A stretch of 64,000 nucleotides of DNA, taken from NCBI GenBank assembly GCA_036898135.1, contig CM072515.1, forward strand, positions 20,684,937-20,748,936. The letters run 5' to 3'. The stretch comes from Oncomelania hupensis (Eukaryota; Mollusca; Gastropoda; Littorinimorpha; Pomatiopsidae). The position numbers and the translations under genes are program-made. Shown here piece by piece: positions 52,190 to 63,524 of this stretch (position 1 is its first letter; each line of letters starts with the position of its first letter). A model generated the notes under the pieces. It saw only the letters and a program-made list of their open reading frames with translations, ran no database searches and was not told the origin of the DNA.

Positions 52190-55100
52190 GGTAAACTTGT
52201 GAGCCGCGATTGAATGGGTTCAATGAAATGTTTATTAACTGCTGCAAATTAAAAGAAAGCACTGTCAGTTTAGATGGAGGAATTTATAACAGTGAATCAT
52301 ATCAGGGGAGAGTACACACCACAAATACCAATCTTCGTGAAATTGTGAAAAGCAGGAGTTACCTCCATTGAATCAGGAGCAAATACTCCATAATATTTTG
52401 AAGATTGTGTGATGGAAGTATTTGTGGAGTTAGCCCCCCTTTGATGTAATTTCAAACGTTTTATGTACCCCAATATTTCATTGGTCTCGATTGTCCAAAC
52501 CCATCCAATCAAATGGCTTGTTTTATACCAGCGAATAGTCCGAGCGGAAACAGGAAGTTCGCAACGGTTTGTTGTGGGTCTAAATATGGTGCTTTCATTT
52601 TTACACAGGTTGGTTTTATTCTATTAATAAAAAAAAAAAAAAGGGGCAGAAAAATGTTATGATTATTGCCAGAATTAATTATGAGGGGGTGAGCGGAATC
52701 CACTCTCTCCCATAAAAGGTTCACATATAGGAGAAGATTGTCCACAAAATGACCGACTTCAGAATCCACATTCCGAGGGCGAGACCAAACATAACACTAA
52801 CAGCATGTCCGTCATCTTCAGGAGATAAGCCTGCGTGTGTACCTGTTTTTCTATGGCATTTTTCACTCTTATTACTCAGGCCTGATTCCATTAGCTCACG
52901 CCCACTCAAATATATGCACATGTGTTTCACATCTATACCATACCAGGAAACACAAAAATTGAAATTATAAAAATAACATTAACAATGGCTGTGTACTGTA
53001 TGTCTACCCGTATTTTCGTTGGTTTTATTGACACATCCCCGACTAGTGTAATACCGGGGATCTGTAACTGTTACACTAATACCCTTAAAACTAGAACTAG
53101 CCCCGACCAAAACTCTTGGACAAATTCAAAGCTAGTCATAGTTGAACTTATTTTAGTTTTGCCATTGGGTGAAGGAAGTAACATTTACCAACAAACCACT
53201 TAAAATATTAATATAGCCCCTATAGTATACTATAATAAATATGTCCCCTTTATTATTAATACAATTTTCTGCTTTTAAATCACCTGTTTTATTTTTTATT
53301 TTTTAAATTCATATTATAATAATACTTTTAATAGTACTAGTAGTAGTAGTTTTCAAACTATTTATAGCTGTAGAGTACTATTCTTTTGTATTTTGGCCAT
53401 TGTGCCAGCCAGCTGGCTGTCACTTTTGTGCACTTTTCTCTTGAACTAAAATTAAAATATCTCTTTGACATAATTTGTACGTTTTGTTTTGCATTCCAGT
53501 AGGCAAGTAATGAAGTATCAGCAAAAGTTGTGTACACTGCCCCCCAAAAGGTGTTTCTACAAAAAGGATAACATAAGTATGTGTGTAACATTTTGCAATT
53601 AGCGAGACACCTTTATTTCAAATTATTATTGTATTTAATAATTGTAGTCTTTTAATTATCATCATCTGGATAATCAGTTTACATATATATATATATACAG
53701 TGTTTCTCACAGCTTTTTTTTTCAGAGAGTCCTTGGGACTCTCTGGTGCAAAATTTCAAGTCCCCTTACAAAATTTGAGAGTCCCCTTACAATTCCTACA
53801 TTTACCTTGAATAATTGATTTTGATTACCAACATCACGGACACACAAATACGCCTCAAAGTCAAACAAAGCTTAGTTTTCAATGCAACTTTATTGAAAAT
53901 TATGAATAGCCATAAAACAAGCAACACAACAAAAGGAATACTGTTCTGATAAATGTTTCAAAGGAATCCATCTTTGACTAGAGGAACCTTAAAATTACAT
54001 AAAATGACCATAGAACAAACATGAAATGGTCATACGACAATTTACACACATCAATCTGCACGTACTGACAAATTGTCTCTGTAAAAGCAGTTAGTGTTAG
54101 AGGAGAAGTCGATGACCAGAAGAGAAAAAAAAAGAGAAAAAAAATCAGTTCAACTGCGTATTACAGACAAGATCATCATTGCCTAGTCTAGGGAGAACTG
54201 AAAATGATGATTCAACATTCAACGATTGCATCGTCTTCCGCATTTCTGCGGGTTATCGTTTTCCGTAGCCATGTGTCGAGCGACATGTTTCAGCTTTTTG
54301 GAAGCAAACAAAAAGGCTGCGCATGCGTGTCAGCGCGGTCAGTGGGTAGGGGAGATCACCGCGCTTATTCGGCTCGGCCGCACGATAGCTCAGAGGTGCC
54401 AGGATACATAACGGCAGTAAAAAAAAAAAAAAAACGTTGCGTCCCTTGTGACGCACCTTTTTTTTTTTCATGCGTCCTTTTTCAGTTTTTGTGCGTCTCT
54501 GACGCACACATGTGCGTTTTGGGAAACACTTATATATGTCTGTATGTTTTGTTATTGAGCATATTGATGTCAACAAAACAGTGATAACTTATTATTACTT
54601 TATTTTGTCTTTAATAGTGCTTTTCCAGCTCAATAGCTGGTCAAAGTGGTGGCCTTAGATACAAGATCTACCTGAAGTCATCCGAAGATGTAGGGGGGCA
54701 TTTACCTGTGCCTCATGTCGTTTTTTTTTAGTTTTTTATTTTAGCATTTTAGGCAATCAGCCTTGAAGTTTCAAACCAATGCATGCAATTTTATTGCTTA
54801 ATTGTCAATCAATTCTTTTGTTATTTTGCTGTCGCTTTTTCTGCTGAGCCGCTGTGCCACTTTGACTGCTTTGTCACAGTATGTCACTACATGTGTGCTA
54901 TATTTGAACTAATTTTGTGTTATACTGTTATAACACAAATATGTGATGGTTACAACAATATTTTGGAGTTGTCCTTTGTTACAGAGATGACGTTTGTGAA
55001 GTGCTGATGAAGATGACCATGACCAACTTCACCATACACAGATACAACCCTGTCAGATGCAGTTTATTCAGCTTGAATGCAGAAGGTTCAAGGTGTTTGT

Positions 55101-55196
55101 GCATGCACAGGCGGAGGTATACTTATTTATTCATTGATTCACACATGCATTAGCTAAACCTTGCACAAGCACTATCATTGTGTGCCTTCCTTGTGT
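52190..55196. other. Noncoding stretch with decayed repeats
   Basis: No gene seen. A small stem AGAGAGTCCTTGGGACTCTCT lies near 53725. Repeats of GACGCAC/GTGCGTC occur at 54440-54530. A SINE-like TAGTGCTTTTCCAGCTCAAT lies near 54615. (TA)n occurs near 53685. Confidence 0.45.
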
Positions 55197-55198
55197 GC

Positions 55199-55808
55199 AC
55201 AGAGCTGCCAAGTGCTACGCTTGGGGCGTAGTTTGCCACGCTAGAGTTGACTTGGCTACGCTGTTACGCCCGGTCTCGATTTGCTACGCCAGGTCAAATT
55301 TTGTCTAGCGTACCACTTTTTGACAAGAAAGTGGCTGTGTAAAACTCGCACAGCAACAGCAAGTCGCCATGTGACCGTTTTGTATCTGCCGCACGCACGC
55401 ACACTGCGTCTGTGTTAGCCAATCGGAAAGCGCAGTACAAAATTACCGGAAACGCTTAACCGCCATCTTAGTTCTTCATGGTTTTAGACCGTGTCAGAGT
55501 GTGCAGATTTTTACCATTTTCAAAGGGGTCCCCTGTTATGATACTCAATTGGACAGTGCTATCTTGCGGAAGTGCAAGAAGGCAGCCATGTCTGACTGAA
55601 TGATTTGTGTGCATCCAAACACTATTTTGCCAGTTGGGTGGTTGGTGTGTCACTGTGTGTGTTATTGTATTAAAGTGCAAAAGTAAATAAGCGGATGACC
55701 TTGTTCAGGGTTAACATTTTGTTGAAATGCTACTCCCAAACGCCATTTTGCTACTCCCAAGTTGCCTTTTTGTTACTCCCGACCAACAATAGCAGTTGGC
55801 AGCTCTGT
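55199..55808. mobile_element. MITE with 13-bp inverted repeats
   Basis: Left end ACAGAGCTGCCAA and right end TTGGCAGCTCTGT are exact complements, 610 bp apart. Inside are repeated GCTACGC-type and CTACTCCC-type blocks. The hAT-like start suggests that superfamily, but no clean 8-bp duplication is visible. Confidence 0.65.
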
Positions 55809-55861
55809 GTGCAGCCATACATAACATGAAAATTGCAACCACTTTAATGAAAATGAACAAC

Positions 55862-56227
55862 AATCAGTGTGTGTCAAGGATGCCTACCCAGCACATCACC
55901 AACAACGAAGTCCGACAGACCATCTAACAAGCCATTGAACCACATGATGACATGCTCACAGTTGTGAAGAAACGGAAACTCTGCTGGTATGAACACGTCA
56001 TCAGAGCATCAGGCCTTGCAAAAACCATCCTGTAAGGCACAGTGCAAGGAGGCAGAAGAAGAGGGAGACAGAAGAAGAGGTGGAAGGACAACATTCAAGA
56101 ATGGACTGGTTTGACACTGAACGAAGCCATGAGGGTTGCTGAGGACAGAGAAAGATGGAGTACCCTGGTTAAACAATCATCTGTGGTGCGCCAACGACCT
56201 TTGAGTTACGGGATAGGATAGGATAGG
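55862..56227 (+). mobile_element. Family A LINE, internally deleted 3' fragment
   Basis: Begins with the RT piece ATCAGTGTGTGTCAAGGATG, jumps directly to the C-terminal region (QHITNNEVRQTI) and ends in (GGATA)n. About 500 bases between are missing. Confidence 0.85.
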
Positions 56228-56527
56228 TACTGAAAATGTATGTTCAGACAGAATTTGTGATTAGCTTGATGCAACAAGACTTTTTTTTTTTAATTCAGAT
56301 TTGATTGGCAAATCAGCTGTAGATGAATCTGTATAGTCCAAAAGTATGTATTATTATTAAGATAAAATAATAATAATAAAAGTGTTGGATGCTGCACATG
56401 TATATACTGTTCTCTTGATAAAGTGAGTCAGATTACTTGATCAAATTTGCAAGAGAAAAATAACGATGGTAACCGTACCGTTTACACATTGTTCATTGAT
56501 CTTTGCAAGTTTGGTTGAAATCGATTA

Positions 56528-56584
<57 letters not shown>

Positions 56585-57293
56585 CTGTTCTTGTTGTTGC
56601 TGCTGCTTCATATTTTGTGTGCCCAATGTATTTACTCTACAGTCACTGTGTTTTCAAAAAGAACTAAAATGAATTGAAATGTTACCATGACTTGCTCCAG
56701 CTTTTCTCTACTTCTGTTTCTCTGTGACTTTCATTGGCAGACACGTACTGTGAATATGGAGATGATCATAAAGACCATGGAGACACACTTCAGACACACT
56801 TCAATCGTGCCTCTCTCTCCACAGCTTCCCTGCTCATTAGGCTGTGGCTTATCGTGCGACGACACGGGTGAAAATGATGGTGACATACGATGACATCCGC
56901 CAGGAACCTCTAATCAAGTTGCAAGGGAAACTGCAGTGATCGCCCTGCTCCTTCATTCCATAATATGCCAAAAGGTGAGGTAGTGGTATTAGCATGCAGC
57001 ATGCAACCTCAGCATGTAGAACTATTAATATTACTATCAAGTTAACCCTTTTTCAGGCAGACCACCCTCACATTGCCTAATTAAAAAAATGCAGCTCAAG
57101 AGAAGCAACTCTGCAGAATACATAACCCCATACACAAACACATACACACATGCACACACACCTACACCCACACACACACGCACAATTTTTATAAATATTG
57201 AACTGAAACAATTTTATTAAATTCAAGATTAATGTTTCTTTCAAGGAATGTTGTGAGTGTCTTGCACTAATCCATTTTTTAAAAATCCAAAAA
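56228..57293. other. Noncoding stretch with (TTA)n and CA tracts
   Basis: (TTA)n at about 56526-56584 and a CA-rich tract at 57133-57183. A strong acceptor-like cattggcag at 56741 precedes short open frames on the + strand, but no domain is recognisable and no gene is called. Confidence 0.4.
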
Positions 57294-57503
57294 TTAGAAA
57301 AACATTAGAAAAATAAACAAACTCAGTGGCACAGTATCATTATTCCCCAAATCACTCTCCAATGCTTCAATATCCAAATAGCTTTCCTTGCTTCGATCAA
57401 TTTGCACAAGATTGCCTTCATCGAATCCCTCAAAAACACTGTCCGAATCATTACTGTCTGCAATGGCTGCTAGTATAATCTCCTCTCTCGTTCCTTGAAA
57501 CAT
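57294..57503 (-). CDS. Small acidic ORF with a TATA-like upstream element
   Basis: ATG at 57501-57503, 69 codons. The product is acidic at its centre (DSNDSDSVFEGFDEGN) and hydrophobic at its end. DSDSxFEGFxE phrases are common near the N-termini of transposase-like and uncharacterised invertebrate proteins. CTATAAATAGC lies about 125 bases upstream on the minus strand. It may be a first exon or the start of a transposon gene whose remainder is lost. Function unknown. Confidence 0.35.
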   Translation of the reverse strand: MFQGTREEIILAAIADSNDSDSVFEGFDEGNLVQIDRSKESYLDIEALESDLGNNDTVPLSLFIFLMFF

Positions 57504-57627
57504 TGTCACAAAGATTATCGATGTTCAAAATTTCGCAGTGCACATTTTTCAAAACAATCCACCATGTTTTGCACTCCACCGGAAAGAACAGTAAATCCCG
57601 TACACGAGACGATTCGCAAGACGATGC

Positions 57628-57635
57628 TATTTATA
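57628..57635 (-). promoter_or_regulatory. TATA-box-like element
   Basis: TATAAATA on the minus strand upstream of the small acidic ORF. Only motif and spacing support it. Confidence 0.3.
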
Positions 57636-57699
57636 GATACAGCAGTGGAAGTAACCTAACGGTGGATGTGTTTGGGGTGTTTTGCCGACGGACATTGGT

Positions 57700-58168
57700 T
57701 GACTAAAAATAGCATCGAGGGACCTGCATGGACTTGACGGGAAACTGGTTATGCATACAAGGAAAGCCACGGCTGTTCATTCGCTGTAATTTCAGGCTAT
57801 GGCTAAAACTAACCCTTGTGCTATCCCTTATTGCTGGCTGAACAGCAGCATTGCCAATAGTAGAAGGACACCATGAAGATATGTGACCTACACTCCCACA
57901 ACAATAGAAAACTGTGACCCTTTGTATTCTGTCCTTTGTAAAGAGGGGGTCTACCTGTGAAATTAGCACCAGGTTTCAAATATGTATTGTCATGTGTTCG
58001 AGCAACCCGATTGTTTTGAGCACCTTGTTCAGTTGTTGAGTATGAATGTTTTTGTTTGCAAAACCCCTATTTGGAACAAAACCTGCGGATTTGTCGTTCC
58101 CACTCGGAGAGTCACAAAAACCTGATCGACGGAAATTATTCCATCTTTGACCTCTCCCTCCAATTTGC
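57700..58168 (-). pseudogene. Gag-like relic, C-terminal part
   Basis: Minus-strand frames read RGQRWNNFRRSGF and KSAGFVPNRGFANK, then FYCCGSVGHISSWCPS, a decayed CCHC knuckle with its first Cys replaced. The frame is broken several times. It continues the gag relic at 60748-61129, from which it is separated by a family A LINE. Confidence 0.55.
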
Positions 58169-59754
58169 ACCACTGCTCATTTTGGGAGCTGGTGAAGTAG
58201 ACGTCAATACCATTACCACCATCTTCAACTCAGCTGTGACAGATGCCGCCACTGAGATCCTTGGCAAGCACCGCCCAAAGAAGAAACCGTTGTCACACCT
58301 GAACTTTTGGACCTGGGTAATAAAAGAAGAGAGAGGAAAAAGAAAAAGAACACCTCACAGGGAGCTGATGCCTACCGAAAAATCAACAATCATATCTGAA
58401 AAGACGTGCGCACAGCAAAGGAAAACTGGATAGAAGAGCAATGCCAGGAAATAGAGAACAGTCTGAATGTGAAGCGCTGACAAGTGTTAAACAGCCCAAG
58501 GTCTCCACGATCCAAAGCAAGTTTGGCATTATATGCCTTACAGAAGAACAAGAAGTCTTGGACAGATGGACAGACTATGATCTGACCTTTACAACCACCC
58601 ATCAGTTCTAGCATGTCCCAAAAACAGAGAAGAGGAAGACCCTCCCAATTCTCCGGGAAGAAGTTGAGGCAGCAGTGCAATCATTAAAGAAAGGGAAGTC
58701 AGATGGAGTGGACAACATACCCGCGGAATTGCTGCAAGCCGGAGGAGAAGCGATGATTGACACCCTCACCATTAGCTGTAACAAGATCTGGCAGAGTGGG
58801 CAGTGGCCTACACTATGGACCCAGTGGCTTGTCATCACTCTTCCCAAAAAGGGTAACATTCAGGAGTGTGAAAATTACCACACCATCAGCCTCATCAGCC
58901 ATCACAGCAAGGTCCTCCTAAAAATAATACTCAACAGGTTGAAACCCCAAGCTGATCAAATCATATCTAAAAAAACAAACTGGATTCAGGGCAGGGCGAA
59001 GTACCACTGAACAGATTTTCAACCTCAGAAAAATCTGTGAGAAATACCTACAGCACCAACAACATCTATATCATGTGTTTAACGTTTGTAGACTTCCAGA
59101 AAGCATTTGACCGAGTCTGGCATGCAGCTCTGTGGGCAACCATGAGAGTGTACATCATCAGCCCTAAAATTATTGAAATCATCAAAAGTCTGTATGAAAA
59201 GGCTACCAGTGCAGTCCTCCACAACAGCTCCATCGGGAACTGGTTCAGAACAACAATCGGTGTGAGTCAAGGATGCTTACTCTCTCCAGCACTCTTTAAC
59301 ATCTTCCTAGAGCGCATCATGTCAGATGCCCTTGCAGATCATGATGGCACAGTCAACATAGAGGGTAGAGCAATCTCCCACTTTCGTTTTGCACATGACA
59401 TTGATGGATTGGCTTGAACTTGAACAGCTTGTACAGAGGCTTGACACCACCTCCAGAGCCTTTGGAATGGAAATAAGTGCAGAGAAGACCAAAATGATGA
59501 CCAACAACACCAAAGGCATCAACATGGACATAAAGTCCAAGGCCAATCCCTCAACACAGTGCATAACTTCAAATACCCTCAACACAGTGCATAACTTCAA
59601 ATATTTAGGATCCATTATATCAGACAATGGGTCCCGACAGGAAGTCCTCTCCAGGATTGCACAAACAACTGCTGCCCTGACAAGGTTGAATTCCATTTGG
59701 AAAGACAGGAATATCAGTCTACATTCCAAGGTAAGGCTGCTGCGCTCCCTTTTC

Positions 59755-59920
59755 ATCTCCATCTTCCTGTACGCTTGCAAAACATGGACCCTCACAGCAG
59801 ATCTACAACGAAGAATATGAGGGCAGTCCGATAAATACTCCATCTTCCTATACGCTTGCGAAACATGGACCCTCACAGCAGATCTACAACGAAGAATATG
59901 AGGGCAGTCCAATAAATACT
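59755..59920 (+). repeat. Tandem duplication spanning the LINE/mariner junction
   Basis: About 82 bp (TCCATCTTCCT through GAAGAATATGAGGGCAGTCC) occur twice in a row. Each copy includes LINE sequence and the first 25 or so bases of the mariner end. Confidence 0.85.
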
Positions 59921-60400
59921 TAGGCCTCACCGCCCGATGGCGCCAGTATCGCAAGAGCAATTTACTATAGTGTAGTACATTCTCGTAGATGGCTCCTGTC
60001 GAAATTTCAGCCGGATCGGACTTGTAGTTTTATTTTGACCGCATGTGGAAGCGGGCATGTCTTTGGATTTTAGATGATAACGCACCGGCTCACACCTCCG
60101 CCCTCGCCACGGCCAAATTGGTCGAATTGGGCTACGAACTGCTGCCCCATCCATCGTATTCTCCAGATTTGGCTCCATACGACTTCTTTTTGTTTCCAAA
60201 CTTGAAAAAGTCACTCGCCGGGCAGAAATTTGAGTTGAATGAGGTCATCGCCGCCACGGAGGCCTACTTTGCAGACCTCAAGAAAACATATTTTGCAGAC
60301 GGGTTAAAGAAGTTGGAGCATCGCTGGGCCAAAGTGTAAAAGGAGACAATATTGAAAAACAAATCGCCACTAAGTAGGCCTACTTATCGGACCACCTTCG
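59899..60400 (+). mobile_element. Mariner-type element, internally deleted
   Basis: The left end TGAGGGCAGTCCAATAAA and the reverse complement of the right end (CGAAGGTGGTCCGATAAG) are inverted repeats. TA stands on both sides (59897-59898 and 60401-60402), and removing the element restores the family A frame. At 502 bp it is far shorter than the usual 1.3 kb. Confidence 0.88.
60043..60339 (+). pseudogene. Mariner transposase, C-terminal fragment
   Basis: Encodes LDDNAPAHTS with the second catalytic Asp, then HPSYSPDLAPYDFFLFPNLK with the third, and ends LEHRWAKV. The N-terminal DNA-binding part and first catalytic Asp are deleted. Confidence 0.9.
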
Positions 60401-60747
60401 TACAAAGCATGGAGAGGAGGTGCTACAGAAGACTTCTGGGCATTTCCTGTACCCAGCACATCACCAACAACGAAGTCCGACAGACCATCGCACAAGCCAT
60501 TGGACAATATGATGACAAGCTCACAGTGGTGAAGAAACAGAAACAGATGGTATGGAGCAAAAACCATCCAGCAAGGCACAATGCAAGGAGGCGTAAGAAG
60601 AGGGAGACAGAAAAAGAGGTGGTTTTGAGAATGGACTGGTTTGACATTGAACGAAGCTGAGAACAGAGATATATGGAGTACGCTGGTTAAACGATCATCT
60701 GTGGTGCCCCAACGACCTTTGAGTTACAGGATAGGATAGGATAGGAC

Positions 60748-61129
60748 CCCTCCCACAGAATTGATTCTGTGTGCGCACATTCGGAGATATCGAGGCGGAT
60801 GCAAAAATAGAATCATCTGACTTCCGTGCTAGTTTCTCCTCTGGATGAGCCATACGAAATTAACGCTTCAGCGCTGTCAATCAAAGCCACGAATTTTGTC
60901 AAATTTGTTTCTTTCAAAAACACAGCAAGATCTCTCAAAACAAGCAACGAACTGCTCACGCAAAATAAGATTCCACAGACCTTCAAAATTCTTTTCACAA
61001 TTTGATAGATGGATCCACCTTTCCAACAAGTGAGAAAGTCGTTTTGAAAAAGTTACATAACTTTCTCCCATCTCAGGCCAAACCGATCTGAATTTTTCTC
61101 TGAATCCATCTGCAGTGCACCGAAATGTC
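60748..61129 (-). pseudogene. Gag-like relic with SCAN-like domain
   Basis: Minus-strand frame TADGFREKFRSVWPEMGESY, TFSKRLSHLLERWIHLS and LWNLILREQFVAC matches the SCAN-like Gag domain common in invertebrate Gypsy-type elements. A frameshift near 60930 leads to LAVFLKETN and IDSAEALISY, the rest of the domain. It is interrupted on one side by the piggyBac-like MITE and on the other by the family A LINE. No protease or RT of this element is present. Confidence 0.72.
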
Positions 61130-61801
61130 TTAACTCTTTGCCTGCCAGGCATGTTTCCACATTTGTGCCAGACATTTCTCTGGCACCGGAAAGAAAGTTC
61201 AGTACCTTAGGCATTTAAGCTAAAATTATTTCAATAATAGTTGTTAAATAGACATATTTCATATTAAATTAAAGGTAACAGAGTGAAGAATAAGAAAAAA
61301 CAAACACAAAAATGTTAATTTGATTATGTTATTGAAATATGTGTTTTGAAAGCATGTTGATCTTTTTGAAATGATAAAATAAAATAAAAATATTTCCACA
61401 TACCACAGTAATAAAAAAAAATCTGGAGGAATAATTCCAATCACTGAATCAGCTTCACACACCAGAAAGAAAATTTATTTAGGATCAAAATACACTTTAC
61501 AGTTTGAAATTATATTGATTATTAGCAGAGTTTGACACACTGTCGATTGTGCCCATCACAATGCTTAGTAAAATGCACAAAAAACACTCTAAAAACGAAT
61601 CAATTTGAAGAAACCACGCGCGTGTCGATCGAGAACGAAAGTAGAAAGAGTTATCTCTCTTTGGTTAAAATAAAACTTGGATTGGACTGCGCAAAAAACC
61701 GGAACGAAACGGAATGCTGAAATTGACGATATATCGTCGATTGGCACAAACATGGCGGCTCAGATCGACGATATATCGTCGATTGGCAGGCAAAGAGTTA
61801 A
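61130..61801. mobile_element. piggyBac-like MITE
   Basis: TTAA stands at 61130-61133 and 61798-61801. The ends CTCTTTGCCTGCCA and TGGCAGGCAAAGAG are inverted repeats. Removing the element with one TTAA restores the gag relic frame (ELLKTFRC). The palindrome TCGACGATATATCGTCGA occurs near the right end, partly duplicated. Confidence 0.85.
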
Positions 61802-61870
61802 GGAGCTCTTGCTTAAGATCATCATTTGAAACTGCACCGGAGCAGACAAGGAATGATAAGCAGCTAAAGC
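61802..61870 (-). pseudogene. Gag-like relic, part upstream of the MITE
   Basis: The frame SFLVCSGAVSNDDLKQELL on the minus strand joins TFRCTADGFR across the MITE, matching the LK-x2-LL helix that precedes the FR-KFR motif in SCAN-like Gag. Confidence 0.6.
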
Positions 61871-62006
61871 CGGGCTTGTAGCACTGCAGTTAATGCTATC
61901 TTGTGGTGGAATGTGTGCGTGTTTGTGCATAAGAACGCCATTAATTGTTGGCTTTCTTTGTTGTGTGCTGTTCTGTCTTTATACAACCCCCGTCTCTCTT
62001 TTTCAG

Positions 62007-62134
62007 ACATTTACTGGGAAGCTTGGCAGTCTCGTTCTGAGTTGTGGTTGTCTGCAGATGGGAACCTCAATGTCCTTGCCGGGAGGGGCTACAGATTTGA
62101 ACCCAAGCACCTTCAGGCATCCACATCAACATAA
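62007..62134 (+). CDS. Candidate terminal exon of an unidentified gene
   Basis: A good acceptor (tctctctttttcag at 62006) precedes a frame reading IYWEAWQSRSELWLSADG and NLNVLAGRGYRFEPKHLQ to a TAA at 62132-62134. The composition looks protein-like, but I do not recognise the family and no partner exon was identified. Confidence 0.3.
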
Positions 62135-62568
62135 TCCAAGGCAAGAAGGGTTGGTCTTGCAGTGTCAATGCCAGCGTTATCCAAAACAATAAGAGTTGTC
62201 TGCTTCTTCAACTAGGCGCATCCTCCAATGTATGTGTGTCTGTAAAGTACAAGAAAGTGTTTGTCCCACTACCTTACCCATTCATTTTTTATCGGGGTGC
62301 TTTCTAGTTTTGTTGAGGAGGACAGCTATATTTGTGAAACGTGGGCATAGAAATCACTGTTCTGGTTGCAAGTCTGTGTGTGTAATGAAGGTCAGATCAT
62401 AACATAATGTCTCGAATTGTTTTGCTGAGTATTTAAATCAGCAATATGGATTTCCTGGATTTAGAATAGTTATTTGTCACCAATGCAGGCGAAATTCGGG
62501 TCCTCTTCTCATGGAAAGCATGGCAGCTGCAGAGCAGTGCCACCCAGAACAAGGGAGATAGGACATAG
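62135..62568. other. Noncoding stretch
   Basis: No feature seen on either strand. Confidence 0.4.
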
Positions 62569-62645
62569 TTTTTGCTAGGTTTATTTTTGTATCTTGCACT
62601 GGGCCAGTTTTTGCTAGGTTTATTTTTGTATCTTGCACTGGTGGC
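62569..62645. repeat. 39-bp tandem duplication
   Basis: TTTTTGCTAGGTTTATTTTT begins at 62569 and again at 62608 with the same continuation. Confidence 0.9.
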
Positions 62646-63048
62646 CCTACTAGAAAATGAGTGTCAGGATTTTTAAAGTCCATGCAGTGGATTTGATGCA
62701 TACATACCTAGAGAGTGATAAAATTAGTTAGCATATTAGGCAAAAATCTGTATAATGGAATATAGAAGTTCTTCCATAAATTATACAAAAGTAAAGAAAC
62801 AACTTGGTTCATCAATTAGATAAAAACTTGTTTGGATTTAAAGACCAATTGTATAGGAGACAATTTGACAAATGCGTTTTTAGACTTTAGTTGTTTTTTT
62901 ATTGTAACTACACAGGCCTGAAAAGTAACACCTTCACACGGTATCGTTGATGCTTACAAAATGCAACCATGGCAGGGTTGTATTATTCTTTATACAGTAC
63001 ATGGACATACCAAACAGCAACATTGCTAAAACATTTTTCATTGAGCAG
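62646..63048. other. Noncoding, AT-rich
   Basis: No feature seen on either strand. Confidence 0.4.
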
Positions 63049-63524
63049 TCATTACATTACATTACATTACATTATTATTGCTTTAGGTCCAGCGGACTCT
63101 TCCGAGCCAAATCAGGACCGGACAACCCCCGATCCGCATAAAAGATCTGCTGAAACAACCCTAATGGTAAAACCGAAAGCTCTCCACCAGCCAGTCACTT
63201 TACAATAAAGACATCCCACGCAGGGGACGGCTGAGGCTTCACCCCAACTTATCGAACCCCCGTTTACAAAAACAAAATAGAATACAAACATCATTATAAA
63301 TTATCAACAAAACACATACATATAAAATGCCTACATTGCTAAATAATAACATCATAGGAAGCCCTAGTGACCACCTGGCAGAAAGCGTCCAATATTCCCA
63401 AGCTGATCCAACAGACCTCATACACAAACAAGGAGTCTTGTCCCTGAAGAGTTTTCAAGAAAAAAGGTAGCAGACTGGTCTAGCGAAGAAGACGATAGTA
63501 TAGCAGATTGATAGAAAGGCGCAG
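63049..63524 (-). mobile_element. Family B repeat
   Basis: Reverse complement of the 51027 copy, with an (ATTAC)n tail at 63052-63075, the TCCGAGCCAAATCAGGACC end and a body reaching about 63524, lacking its 5' end. Confidence 0.85.

Larger units (their letters stand above)
58169..60747 (+). mobile_element. Family A LINE, plus-strand copy with nested mariner
   Basis: Runs from an upstream linker (AVTDAATEILGKHRPKKKP) through KKGKSDGVDNIPAELLQAGG, FVDFQKAFDRVWHAALW, IGVSQGCLLSPALFNIF and KYLGSIISDNGSR to CYRRLLGISCTQHI and the (GGATA)n tail. Flanks GACCTCTCCC (58159-58168) and GACCCCTCCC (60748-60757) look like a diverged target-site duplication. Several frames are broken and a mariner remnant sits at 59899-60400. 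Confidence 0.9.

Noticed and set aside
52721..52930. Membrane protein with GLALGMWILKSVILW on the minus strand
   Set aside because: A single short frame with no splice context, homologous motif or neighbouring exons.
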